Below, in pieces: positions 24,829 to 36,425 of a stretch of DNA of 64,000 nt (position 1 is the first letter of the stretch; the number at the start of each line of letters is the position of its first letter). The stretch is from Progne subis subis (taxonomy: Eukaryota > Chordata > Aves > Passeriformes > Hirundinidae). Under the pieces are notes generated by a model, which saw nothing but the letters and a program-made list of their open reading frames with translations, was not told the origin of the DNA and did not search any database. A program made the position numbers and the translations under genes. Where the stretch lies: positions 9,112,096-9,176,095 of the forward strand of contig JAKJHU010000023.1 of the NCBI GenBank assembly GCA_022316685.1. The letters run 5' to 3'.

Positions 24829-26427
24829 ATCAACCTTTGATACAGATGAAAAAATCTCGAGCATAGATTGCTGAGAAAAAATAAGTAAAAGGATAAATTG
24901 TCAATGACGTGGCCCAGTTATAGCCTGAGTTGCTAGCTTTTATCAGAGGTATTTCAGATTGTTTCTGTGGAGAAGATAAAACTGATAGACTCATCTGCTA
25001 TTTATTTGTTGTGGTCCTGTTTGCTTAGTGGGCAGAGCCTATTTTCCCAGAAAAGCAACAAGCATGCAACGGGGGAGAGTACTCTTGTGCTGCAGCTCAA
25101 GCACCCTTCTTGCCACTGCCTCACAGAGAAAGCTTTCTTGCTCTTATTTTCCCTCAACCAGATTCCATCCATTTGGGTACCATCCCATGAAGTTACTCTG
25201 CTTCCTCAGCACTAGGGATCACAAAGATTCCCCTGTGAGCCGTGTTGCTCACTCCTCAGATCTGCATGCTGGCAGCCTCATTCCATTGCCATGCCCGCCT
25301 CCAAGGAGCTGTTCTCCCTTTTCGTCCATGAATGAAAGACTGAGGCCCTCCCCACAACCTCAGTGCCGTGGTACCAGAGCCAAGTCCTCAGCAGAGGGCA
25401 TTTAATTGGGGGCTCTGAGGTGTTGCACAGCCCTGAGCAGGGAGCTGGATGCCCTGGAACAGAGAGCCCTCCTGCACAGCTGGCCCAGGCATCCCACACT
25501 CTCATTAAATATGATGTCTCAAGGAAGCCCTTGCCCTACTCCTCAGGCACATCAGGTTTGCTGTGAGACAAATCCCCACCTCCACTGTGAGGGAGCAGTG
25601 CAGCCCATGCAGGTACAATGGTGGCTCACAAGGTGGGGCTCTGTGGGTGGGGTGCCGGTCATAAGTTACAGTTCTGGGGAGTCTGAGATGGCTCCTTGTG
25701 CAGCTCATGAACCTTGTCACTCCATTGTTTGCAAACTATCAAGTTAAACAGGCATTTAAAGCTGTTATCTGTCTCAGAAGTATCCTTCCTCAATTGTCTG
25801 GAAAGAAAAAAACCACATTAAAAATCAATCTAAACTACTCAATACAATCCTCAATAGAGTATTTAAGAACATTTCTTACTGAAGCTTATTTACAGAGAAT
25901 ACACTGTATTCTATTCGGATTTTCCAGCATATCTGACACGGAAAGTGTTTGCAACAGGTCTCACTCAGTGTGTGGTTGTTGGTTTGGTGTCGGGGGTTTT
26001 CTTTTTTACAGGAGCACTAATAGCCCTATAAACCCCCCAGCAATAAAAAAAATCCAAGCCAAAAATCAGAACTGAAAAAAAGCAAGTCAGTGCAAAAAAG
26101 GGTGTTTTCAATATATGCAAGGATAATCATAGTGTTAGAGGTTTAAAAGGAAATAATTAAAAAGAAAAAAAAAAAAATGTGGCTGACTACATTGATTTCC
26201 ATCCTAGAAATAACATTCTTTTGAGGTGCTGAGTCATGAACAGGTGGGATGTTCTGTACCAGGATGGAACAAGGCACTTGGAGCCATGCAGGAGTAAAGA
26301 TACTCTACCTACCTTGTGTCAGAGAGCACTTACAGAGAGACAGACATGAGGCAGGCCTTATTTGAACACAATAAGGAGAAACCCAGCAAGATGAGGGGAG
26401 CTTTGGTTTGTGCCAGCAAGAGCAGCA

Positions 26428-26765
26428 CCTGTCACATGTAATGGACGTGTTACACAGGTTACCCTGTCACATGTAATGGACACGTTACACACGTTACCCT
26501 GTCACATGTAATGGACATGTTACACACGTTACCCTGTCACATGTAATGGACATGTTACACACATCATCCTGTCACATGTAATGGACACGTTACACACGTT
26601 ACCCTGTCACATGTAATGGGCGTGTTACACACGTTACCCTGTCACATGTAATGGACATGTTATACACATCACCCTGTCACATGTAATGGACATGCTACAA
26701 GTTGCTGTGTCACATGTGATGGACATGTAACACGTTACCCTGTCACATGTGATGGAGCTGTTAGG
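26428..26765. repeat. 35-bp minisatellite, about 9.7 copies
   Basis: Each unit begins CCTGTCACATGTAATGG and continues as ACRYGTTACACACGTTAC, 35 bp in total. About nine full units and one partial unit are head to tail. The first seven are almost identical in the first 17 bases and vary mainly at ACGTG/ACACG/ACATG and at CGTTAC/CATCAC. The last units are shorter and more diverged (CATGTGATGG instead of CATGTAATGG), which suggests growth at the left or middle and decay at the right. The unit holds the palindrome ACATGT, often twice. There is no spacer-repeat alternation, so it is not a CRISPR. It is a probable VNTR with no evident gene link. Confidence 0.96.
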
Positions 26766-29700
26766 ATAGACCCCGGTGCATCCAGCATTAATTTGTGCAC
26801 TAAATTAGCCTCTTACTGCAAACCTGGTTTCTGCCACCCAAACTCCTGCTTGTGTCTAGAACCACAGACAGAGTAAAGGAGGCAAAAACCTGGGATGGGA
26901 TAGGAACATGAGTCTGTAAAGCTTTTGGTGAACTGTCTCCAGTTCTCTGCTTTCTCCACATGAGTTCTAACTCTCTCATTCCTAAACTGGCTTATGGGAG
27001 GGCAGGCTGATAGTCATGCTCAGAGTCTAACAACAGGTCTGCACACCAATGTTGTCTCCATCTGATACTGGTTTGTTCAATGCTCCCCCTTGCCTGGGCC
27101 AGCCTGAGAAGTCTTCTGAGGCAGGGTGGGCTGGAGGAGGGACTGTAGATATGCGCTCCACTGAGCTCATTTTTCATTTTTCTAAGAGTAACCTGGCTGA
27201 AGGCATCAGGAACGTGGCTCTCCCAAAACCATCTGCAAATATCATAGACATTCCTTGCTCCTCCTATCCTGCAGAAAGACATGTTTTTGTGGTTCTTAGA
27301 AAGCCAAGAAACAGCTTTATTGCATGGATAGATTCCCATGAACTGAGGAAAAGTCCAACTTCCACTCAACCCCACACACTTAATCTCAACCCTCAGTGTC
27401 ATGCAAGCCCCGCTCCCCACAGCAGCACCCACCAAGAGCCCACCTACAGTGATGTGCATGGAACAACATCATGTTCTCTCTCCACGTCTGGGTGAGAGCG
27501 AGGCTGCCAGCACTGCTCAGCAGACTACGGCTTTGCATCGTGCAGTCAGTACCAAGCACCTGCTACTGCATGATATAAAAAGAACAGACTCAGAAAGCAG
27601 CCTGGGGACATTTCTTGGCTTGAGTAGCAGCATCAGATGAGACATGGTGCAGAAAACAATTCTAGAAAGAACCAGAGGTGTTCAGGAAACTGTCCAAAGG
27701 TGCTCTATCACAGGAAAGGGAGAGATTTGGGCTCTTAGCTTCAGGGACAGAAGCAGTGAGAGTTAAAGTGTCTCTAAACCAAATATTTGGATAAAAGACA
27801 CTGTAGGGGTTGGCTGCAGAGTATCCTGGGAGCTTCATGGGGTCACTGAGATAAGAACAGGATCTGATAAGGCAATTCCTGCCATTGCCGATTGTCTTCC
27901 CAGCACTTCAGGAAAGGCACTTTTGCAAGGTGCCAAAGCTGGAGAGAATCTTGCTTTTGAGAGAGCCTCATCACTCCCAGATCTGGATCCTTCCCTCAGG
28001 TTCACCAGTTGTCCCTTTCCCTCACAACCTTCCCCTGCAAAAGGCCTCCTACGGATGGGGGAGGAGAGGCACTCTGAGCACTCACTGATCCCACTGCAGC
28101 ACTGAGGGACAGAGGCTGCCACTGCCAGGGCTCCCAAGCTCAAGGGAAATGCTCTCCCCTTCGGCATCCCCCTACCCTAGCCATCCTCTGGCTCCCATGC
28201 TGGGACACAGCCAAGGTGGGAACACAAAGTAAATCAAAGCAAAAAAAATCTTCCTTGAGAGTGGGCTTGCTTAGTGTGGAAAGCTCATTCCAGCCTTTCC
28301 CTTGTTCCCTGGGATGTTCTCTGGGAAGCGGACAGGGAGCATACCACCCCAAACAGGGTCTGGAATGTCAGAAGCATCAGTCACAAGTGACAGCCTTGTC
28401 ATGTGATGATGAAAGAATTTGAGAAATTTGGATTTGACAGTCCTTCAGTATCTGACAGGTAAGATTGGCATGATATTTATTTCTTTCTCTTGAAAGTGCT
28501 TGAGTGCCACCTGCAACAGATAGATGACACATCCTCTGCTCCCCAGCACTTCAGGATGGGCTCCCCATGCTGCTGTGAGCTTAATGCAAACCCAGTGTCA
28601 GTGCTCAAGTGGGCTGTCCTGCACTGACTGGCCATGAGAGAGGGATCTGGTCTTTGGACAGAATTAATTCTGAACATTTACTCCACCACTGGCTGTTGAC
28701 ATGATGACTTACTTCTTCAAGTTAAATAAGCAAGTGAAATAAGCACATGAAAATAACTGAGTTAGATGTTGTTTTAGCAACCTAACACATAATCAAGCAC
28801 TGAGATCAGTATTACTTGAGGACACATTTAAGTTGTAATTCTCTATTGACGGATTTTCTTCCTGCCTCCCTCAGAAATGAATGTTACAGCTTATTCTTCA
28901 GCCTGGTCCTCAAAGGAAAATATGGTTCCTTGGGCTCTGTGTGTTTGTATATGCCTGTGTGTCTATTCCACTCTGTTAGCTTTTGAACTACAGGCAAATT
29001 TCAAGCCACTTCAGAGAACAATTTCATGAAAATAAGCACCCAGGTTAAAGCCTGGTTAAAGACAGAGACTGCAGTAGTATCTTTACAGAGCAGAGGTATT
29101 GTCAACGCAGTAAAATCCAACTCAATGGAACAGATGGCAATGGTGACTAAGCTTTGTTAGCTCTGTTGTTCATGTGATTATTTGTTTTCTGTACTAAAGC
29201 CTACAGACAGAAGAGGCCTAAGCTCTTTCTTGTTATCTCCATAGTAGATCATGCTAAAGAGTATTTCCAGGGAATCAATAAGTCAATCAGATGGCCTCTA
29301 CTAGAATAATGTTAAGGAGGGCTACTGTGAGCTACCTTCTAACACTTTGGTTCAGTCCTTGGGCAACACTTGGTCTTTCTGATACTGCCAGGTCGCATTT
29401 CGACCAAAATGCAGGCCAGTGTTTCCATTGAGAGCTGCTGAATAAAAATGACAGATCTTCACTAAGCAGGGGATAGACGTGAACTCACTTCAGGTAAAAT
29501 CCGTGCTGTTATGTGCAGGTGTCTGGAGAGCAATGAGGTGATAAGTTTAGAGTGTGTCCAGGCTGCCAGGCAGTGGCAGAGGTAGACAAATTTGCTGCTT
29601 TTTGCCTCTCAAATGTAAATCTCAGTCTTGCTGACATCTGTCAGCTGGGACAAGAAAAAGTGTCTCAAATTTTGCAGTATTTCCTTCCTGGATTTCTCCT

Positions 29701-31577
29701 GTGGAATGGGGCTGGTCTGAGCAGAGTGGGCATGTGGGGCAGATGCCCTGCTTTGCTTCAGCAGGTCCAATCTTCAGAATAAACCGCTGACCTACCAAGT
29801 GTGCCAGGTGAGAGTCACACATGCTCAGTCATTCTGCCCTTTGCAGACAAAAGAACTCACGGGGATTCCCAAGTAAACAATCCTACATCATCTTTGCTGC
29901 TTAAGCATACCTAGCTCAAAAGACCTTTCTGTCTGTTTCAAACAATTTTCTACATCCCTGCTGTCATTTTCACCTTTGCCTTACATTTGCAGAGGTTGTC
30001 ATGTGCTTTAAATATGACTAAGCTAAGGACTGCTCCGTGTGGCATAGGTATAAATACCCTTGTACGCAGTTTCCTCCACTGATGACATAAGGATGCTCTT
30101 TCCTCCTCAGGAAGGCGTCATCAGCAGGCAGGAGCAGTCCCTGCTCATTCCTTTGGAGTACCCTTGGCTGGCAGCATGGTGCCTCCTACACCCACTTGTA
30201 GGCAGTTGTGGGGGCTCCTTGCCCTCTCTGCTCTTCCCAGCTGAATGCCAGCTAGGTCACACTTACCCACCGTCAGTGGAAGGGCTCCTGCATGTCTCAG
30301 TGGTGTCACATTGCCCTTAGGAGAACAAGGGAAAACTCAGGGTAACGCTATGCTGGGACAGCTTGGTAAAGACTGGCTTTTGCGGACTCTTTTCTCTCAT
30401 ATGTTTTTATTTTCTATATCTCCTCTTCCAGTGCCAGTCGTCCTTCTATCTGTCTCTATTGTCCTTTTGCCAACCAACCTTGGCTGCATCCCATGGGCCT
30501 CCTGTGCCATCCCTGGCCCTTTGGCTTCTCTGACACTGGGAGGGGGCAGAAAGTCAGACCATTTCCTCCAAAATCCTCTACCCTTACCACCTGATGTCTG
30601 TGTTTACAGCATGCACTCTGCCTGACTCAGCTCCTGTCCCACAGGGAAAAGTTCTTTACTGCCTGTGTTCCCTCCTCCTGGGTCCCTTCTTCATGCCTGC
30701 ATCTCCTGCTGCCAGAGCCTCACAGTACACGCCTTGGGGTGTGAAAACACGGGACACAGCCACCCACACCATGGTGCAGGCAGCTGAAGGGCTGCCGAGG
30801 CGAACATTTTAAACAGTGCATGTTTTGGAAGGCTTCTCTGCTATTATAGGGACAGATGTTCCTCTGCATGTCGCTTCTGTGCTCTGGGCTGCACAGCAGG
30901 GAGACATCTCCTCCTGCCTCAGGGTTGCCTTCAGCTCACCAGGCATGTGCCTCCCTGTGTCTCCCTGGGCACTGGCAGAGAAGACAAGAGGCTTTAGAAG
31001 ATGGTTTTCCTCTGCATAGAGGAAACTCCCTTTCAGACTGTGCTTCTTGTTTTCTCCATTCTCATTCACTTACACTTTTCCACCATACCATGGAAAGCTC
31101 CTCGTGGCATTTCAAAGGATTTGCTTGATCATTGCTATAGATTTCTGAGAACTTGATTATAACACAATATGTCTCAAAAGGTCTTTATTGTCCTTTCATT
31201 CTTTTTTTTTGTCCTTTTACAACAGCAATCTTTCATTTCATCTTTCATTTCATCTTTTTCTGTGGCCTTATACAAATATGATTTAGAAAGAAATGCCCTG
31301 ATAGTACTCGTTCCTGTATACATTATCTCTACTTACCAACCTTTGTTACCTCAAATGCTTCCTGTTTCAAAGAGATTTGTTAGCCTCACAGATACAAATC
31401 CAGTTTGAATTTTACTTCTATTTAAGGCTTATTTCCTTCTCATTTTTGTGCGATCCTTACATTGTCCCCTGTGGAAAAATGCTTTTGGCAGCTGCAGAGC
31501 TGTGCTGTCTGGCATATTGGCCTTTCATGGCACACAGGCCATTTTTCAATATCTGCTTGAAGTTATATCTTTTATTC
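26766..31577. other. Unique, partly GC-richer sequence
   Basis: No repeat family or gene was recognised. Around 27.0-27.5 kb two frames of about 150 codons overlap on opposite strands. The plus frame (27049-27495) and the minus frame (26992-27459) cannot both be real, and neither resembles a known protein. Frames at 29.5-31.1 kb are similar chance openings in GC-richer DNA. Confidence 0.5.
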
Positions 31578-32665
31578 TTTATTGGGTTTGCATGGCCAAG
31601 CTTTGGTAGCAGGGGTGTTATAGGGGTGTCTTCTGTGAGAAGCTGCCAGAAGCTTCCCCACATCTGATAAAAACAGTCCCTGGCTGCTCTGAGATATATG
31701 TGCTGGCCAAGCAGATTAGAAATGATGGTAACACCTCTGTGATAACAGATTTAAGATGGGGAGAAAAAAGTTATTGTGCAGACGTAATTGCAGCCAGAAA
31801 AGAGTGGAGTGAGAACATGTGAGAGGAATAACTCTGCAGATACCAAGGTCAGTGGAGGAGGAGAGGCAGGAGGTGCTCTGGATGCTGGAACTGAAATTCC
31901 TCTGCAGCCCATGGTAAAAGACCATGGTGAAGTAGCTGTTCCCCTGCAGCCCATGGAGAACAACAGGGATTCAGAAACCCACCTGCAGCCCATGGAAGGC
32001 ATGGGGATGCAGAGATCCAGCATGCTGGAGCAGGTGGATGTCTGAGAGAAGGCTGTGAACCTGTGGGAGGCCTGCGCTGGAACAGGCTCCTGGCAGGGAC
32101 CTGAAAAGAGAAGTAATCTCTGGAATGTTTCCTTGTAGGATATGTCATCCCATGGGGGACCCACACTCGAGCAGCCCATCCTTGAAGGAGCGACTACTTT
32201 GCAGCCGTTTGTGGAGAAGTGTTGCTCCTGGGGTGGATTTATGTCGGAGTTCATGGAGAACTGCCTCCCATGGGAGGGACCCCACACTGGAGCAGGGAAC
32301 AACTCGCCCTGAGCAGTGGGAGAAACAATCCTTGATGAACTTACCATAACACTCATTCTTTGTCTCCCTGTTTCCCTGGGAGGGAAAGAGTTAGAGCTGG
32401 GAAGAAAGGAAGGGTGAGGAGAAGGTATTTTTAAAGTCTTACTTTGCTTCTCATTATCCTGCCCTTGGATTTTGTTCTTAATGAATTCAGTTAATATCTC
32501 TAATTTGGTCTGGTTTGCCCATGATGTTTTTTTGGTGAGTGATCTCTCCCAGTCTTTAACTCATGAACCCTTTGTTATATTTTCTCTCCACTGTCCATCT
32601 GAAGAGGGGAGTTAGAGAGAGGTTGTGGTGGGTGCCTGAAATCCAGCAAGGGTTGATCCTCTGCA
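31578..32665 (+). mobile_element. Long (~1.09-kb) songbird ERV LTR, plus orientation
   Basis: The element belongs to the same family as the reversed, interrupted copy at 51672-53358. Shared landmarks in order are: TTGGTAGCAGGGGTG, the AGAAGCTGC.AGAAGCTTC block, CCTCTGTGATAACA, ATTTAAGA (TATA position, near 31751), the block ACCAAGGTCAGTG.AGGAGGAGAGG, repeated CTGCAGCCCATGG motifs, CCATGGGAGGGACCC, and CTTCTCATTATCCTGCCC..TTTTGTT. The polyadenylation site has decayed to CTTAATGAATTC near 32477. Left and right edges are approximate because termini have diverged and no clean target-site duplication is visible. A 201-codon minus-strand frame (31751-32356) is a by-product of the GC-rich repeats and not a gene. 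Confidence 0.82.
31902..32022 (+). repeat. ~40-bp imperfect tandem unit inside the LTR
   Basis: CTGCAGCCCATGG occurs at 31902, 31944 and 31983, spaced 42 and 39 bp, with intervening sequence partly alike. Related but more diverged units follow to about 32300. In the reversed copy the same motif family is also visible, so the array is a property of the LTR family. Confidence 0.75.
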
Positions 32666-32821
32666 GCTTGTTATGGAAACATAAAACAAATTATGTATCT
32701 TAGTCACTTAAAAACAAATCTAAGGGTTTACTTTATGTCAACTAAACAATGCATTCTGGCTATTTGTTTCTTCAGCAAAAATACTCCTTTCTGCAATGAC
32801 AGAAAACAAGTGAACTCTTAG

Positions 32822-33500
32822 TGTTGGAGTCCAGGGCATTCCTTTGGTTGCCCTGGAGGGTCAGAGACCTGGACAGGGGGGTCTGAGACCCCGGCCCAGA
32901 GCTCAGAGAGACACTGGCTTTGATCTCAGTCCATGGGAGAGGCTTCCTACACTGTGGGAGGGATTACAGGCCACAAGAGTGTGAAAGATAGTAGTTTAGC
33001 TTATCACAGGGTGAGAAAACAGTAGATTTGGGTTTTTAGTATTGAAGTGAATGGGGGCAAGATGGAGGATTTGGGGCATTGTCTCCTGCTTCTTCTTTCT
33101 TCTTCCCTTACTCCATTTCAGCAGTGATAGTGGCACAAAGTTGTTTAAAGAGATTGGGTCAAAGTAGAGATGACCTGTTTAGTATAAGTGATAGGAATTG
33201 GCAAATAATGATAAAGAAAGAATACATAGCAATTAATATAAAAGATAACGACTGCCCAGCTCGGGAGGAGTCAAGGAGTCACCAGATGCCCGAGCAGCTG
33301 CACAGACATTTGTTGGGCACTGAGAAATTTGTAAGGTAAGAAATAATAAACGAAGCATGCAACCTTGAAAAATCAGAACCTGAAGACTCTGTCTCTTTCT
33401 TGCATTTGGCACAGAGCTTTGCAGAGGGCAAAAAGACTCTAAAACCACCTGAATCTCGGAAAAACCCCCGAGATTTTAGTATCTACTTTGCATCGGCTCA
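32822..33500 (+). mobile_element. Class II-like solo LTR (679 bp)
   Basis: It begins TGTTGGAGTCCAGGGCATTCC and the best right end is GCATCGGCTCA at 33500. Flanks are TCTTAG (32816-32821) and TCTTAC (33501-33506), a 6-bp duplication with one mismatch. A TATA-like TTAATATAAAAGATAA lies near 33234 and AATAATAAACG near 33342-33352, about 100 bp apart, as expected for promoter and polyadenylation signal of a plus-strand LTR. Downstream is a U5-like stretch, GACTCTGTCTCTTTCTTGCA, then an 8-bp perfect inverted repeat (33452-33459 with 33468-33475). The family looks like one I know from songbirds. An alternative right end at 33404, followed by TTTGG, cannot be excluded. Confidence 0.75.
33452..33475. 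repeat. 8-bp perfect inverted repeat in U5
   Basis: AATCTCGG pairs with CCGAGATT across an 8-base loop. In RNA it would form a short hairpin about 100 bp after the polyadenylation signal. Confidence 0.7.
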
Positions 33501-33506
33501 TCTTAC

Positions 33507-35235
33507 AGGTAAAGCAGAATGGACCCTCAGAGATTTGCAGACATCCCCACATGTTCTGCCAGCTACCAGATTCAGGGACTGGAGGCCACTGCTGCTGCAG
33601 TGGGCAATCTGATGTGAGGCAGCCACCAGAGCAGCCATAGCATCATATTTCCCCTGCCTTTGGCACCCCTCAGAGGGTTTCCCTCTTTCCCAGTAGCTGG
33701 CTTGTCTAAAGCTGCTCAGGATGCCTACACAAGCTGCAGAGGAATCAGCGAGTGACATGATCTCTGAGAAGTTCTTTTGACACATTTCAGGTGATTGCAC
33801 AAGGTATGCAATTTAGTGCAATACTTCAAGTGACACTTCTGTGTGATAAGAACTTCAAAATCTTGCTTCAAGCTCAACTTCTAAGAGGCTAAAAAGACTG
33901 TCAGAAGTAAGAGAGTACTGAGGATGGAGAAGAAAAGGGCTTAATTTTTCTACATTTTATCTTTGGCACCTCTTGGGGTTTTGAGCCTTTTGATTTAAGA
34001 TGAACCCTTGGCTACCAGTAATAACCATGTTATAGCATGTCATAAGGAGCCAAGCTTCTTTTTATACTGTACAAGTTTCTTTACCTCAGAATGTCTCTTT
34101 TAGGAATGTTCTGCTTGACTTTTTCTTGAGATTGCATTTGATTTCTTTCCTCTCAGTTTTCATTGCATTGATGACCTATAACCACTCTGTGATTGATATG
34201 ATACATTCAGGTATTTCTGGAACTTTTTTCTGGTGATGACTTCCTAACAGAACTTCTAGTCAGAATTCCAAAATCTGCAAGCTTGTACTTGGCAGAGGTA
34301 TATTTCAACCCATGCCTGTAACTCCAGCTTTCAAAATCATCCCACTCATCCTGTATGATCTTCTAAACCTTCTTTGAACTTATGATGACCCCAAACACCT
34401 ATTTTTAGTAAACTTCAATGAAGAATATCCCATACATGTGTCAGGTCTATTGTAAAAATACACAAGATAAGAAAAACTTCAAGTTTTCATCCATCTCTTT
34501 GAAACTTCCCCTGGGAAACTCCCAGCATGACAGTTTACTTTTTCAGTATTAGACAGAATTTCTTCTCTGAAATAATAATGATGACAACAACAAAGTAAAC
34601 AAAGACAGAAAAAAAAAAAAAAGAAACAAAAAACCATCAGATCAATAATTTTCTAGTTCTTCTGTTTATATTTTCTCCTCCAACTTCAACAATAAATTAT
34701 GATACAGGACAGTTTGTCACCTACTCCATGAAAATCCAGATAGATGATGTGCTTCCTAGAGTTTAGAAATATTTTTAGGTTTTGAAAATCAGCTTTTTAC
34801 TGAAGAGAGATATTAGGTGCCATGAGCCATATTTGATAGCTCATAGTACATTTTATCCTGTTTTCCTTTTGCTCCACTGGCTTTGTTTCAAAAATTCAAG
34901 ATTTGCCCTGAAGCTGTGCATGCTACCAAAGCTGAAATATTTGCCACTGTTGCCCAAGCAATTAATCTGTTTTTCTGTTACTATCCCTCTCTGTCTCTTG
35001 AATTAGTTTATTTTTTTGCTATTCTTTATCATACCATTTCTCATTTCATAGATTTAATGGAAAATAGTGAATATTCTGTCCTTGTTTTCCTCTTCTGTTA
35101 TGCATTTTAGGGAGGAAATATTCAGGCCTGCCATATTTACATTTATGAGGTTTTGCTCCAAATTTGTTGTAATTTCATAACTCTATTCCCATTAGCTGTG
35201 TATTCATTTAGATCCCTTAATTTCTTTCTCTCTCT

Positions 35236-35277
<42 letters not shown>

Positions 35278-36145
35278 AAAGAAAAAACAAATCCCTTTGA
35301 AGCCAGAATGCTTAATTGCAACATTATGTGTGTTTATCTTTCGATTTACTTTAATTTCAATGATCTTGGTTCCCAGAATTTCAGAGTATTTTCTACAGCT
35401 ACCAGTAATTAAAATCAGCTAAAGTAACATTGCCTGTGCCCGATAGCAGGACAGCCACAGCAGCTTTTTGCTGGCAGTGGTAGGCAAGCACGGAGCAGAT
35501 CTGCAAATCTGCTTGCATGTGAAGTGAAGGGTGAGATTACCCAGAGAGAGTATAAGAAGGGAGAAGAACAAGCCAAAGACAGACCCTCATGAATAAAAAA
35601 CAGACTCAAAGACTTGCAGAGAAGCCCCTAGTGTGATCACAGTGTACTATTGTTGTGGAAATAAACGACACCAAAATCTCTGTAGTGAATATGTGAGAGT
35701 AAATTGAGCAATCTTAGATGACTGATGATTCTCACTGGTCGATCTGAAAGATCTGGATAACAAACAAAGGCAACACATGTTCTCCAGTTGAAAGAGAAGA
35801 TAAAATTATGGTGCTACTTTAACTTGTGAATGTGCTTAGATAGCACAGGTTGTGTATGTCAGTGTTCCCAGAATAAATCCCAAGCCAAATACTTGTTAAT
35901 ACTGTGTTACACATCCAGAACAATCTCAAAACTGAGTATGACCTATTGCTTGTCATATGCTATTACTTAACTATGACTTAAAAAAAGATAATGTGCCCTG
36001 ATTGTTTTATTTCACGTCTGCATTTGCACACTGCAGTGTGCTCTGGGCATCCCCTCAGTTTTGCTACTGCTGCTTAGTTGTGCCTGAGAACTGAATGCAT
36101 TAGGATTGAGGATAGCCATGTGTGATACCTCGTGATAAGATCCCA
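33507..36145. other. Unique sequence with a long poly-A run
   Basis: No gene recognised. A 39-A run lies at 35237-35275. At 35546 GTATAAGAAGGG and at 35588 GAATAAAAAAC occur in a GC-richer stretch that could be a decayed LTR, but ends were not found. The stretch at 34.2-34.8 kb may be very old repeat sequence and is too decayed to name. Confidence 0.5.
35237..35290. repeat. 39-A homopolymer run with GAAAA continuation
   Basis: There are 39 consecutive A after a TCTCTCTC tract, then GAAAAGAAAAAAC. CR1 elements do not end in poly-A, so this is either a simple repeat or the tail of an unrelated retrocopy. No retrocopied gene is visible upstream. Confidence 0.85.
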
Positions 36146-36425
36146 GAATCATAGAATCATAGAATTGTTAGTGTTGGAAAGGGCCTTGCAGATCATTTAG
36201 TGCAACCCTCTGCCAAGGCAGGGTCACCTGCAGCAGATGACGCAGGAACGTGTCCAGGTGGGCTTTGAATATCCCCAGAGAGACTCCTGGGCAGCCTGCT
36301 CCAGTGTCCTGCCACCCTCAGTATAAAGTTCTTCCTCATGTTGAGATTGAACTTCTTATGTTTCACTTTATGGCTGCTGTTCCTCATCCTGCTGCTGAGC
36401 ACCACTGAGGAGTCTGCTCATGGAG
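36146..36425 (-). mobile_element. CR1 LINE 3' fragment
   Basis: The plus strand starts with GAATCATAGAATCATAGAATTG, the reversed CR1 3' terminus. It is followed by TTGGAAAGGGCC..GCAGATCAT, CCAACCCTC-like sequence, GGCAGCCTGCTCCAGTG near 36290 and AAAGTTCTTCCTCATGTTGAG near 36326. This is a 5'-truncated CR1 of about 280 bp covering the 3' UTR only, with no coding sequence. Divergence is moderate. Confidence 0.9.

Larger units (their letters stand above)
20161..26427. other. Unique AT-rich sequence with small simple repeats
   Basis: No gene recognised. It contains a T run near 21486-21500, a 23-A run at 22812-22834 followed by GAAA units, and an (AAC)n tract at about 24806-24822. The GC-richer part at 25.0-25.7 kb carries overlapping frames up to 125 codons on both strands, none recognisable. 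Confidence 0.55.

Noticed and set aside
26428..26765. CRISPR-like regular repeats
   Set aside because: The units are contiguous 35-bp tandem copies without unique spacers, and the DNA is vertebrate.
26992..27495. Two frames of about 150 codons on opposite strands
   Set aside because: They overlap almost completely, show no known domain, and lie in GC-richer unique DNA where long chance frames are common.
31751..32356. 201-codon minus-strand frame, the longest in the window
   Set aside because: It lies wholly in a repetitive GC-rich LTR, antisense to it, and reflects its 40-bp units rather than a protein.
35500..35680. LTR suspected from TATAAGAAGG and GAATAAAAAAC
   Set aside because: Only about 44 bp separate the motifs, and no termini, target-site duplication or family resemblance could be supported.
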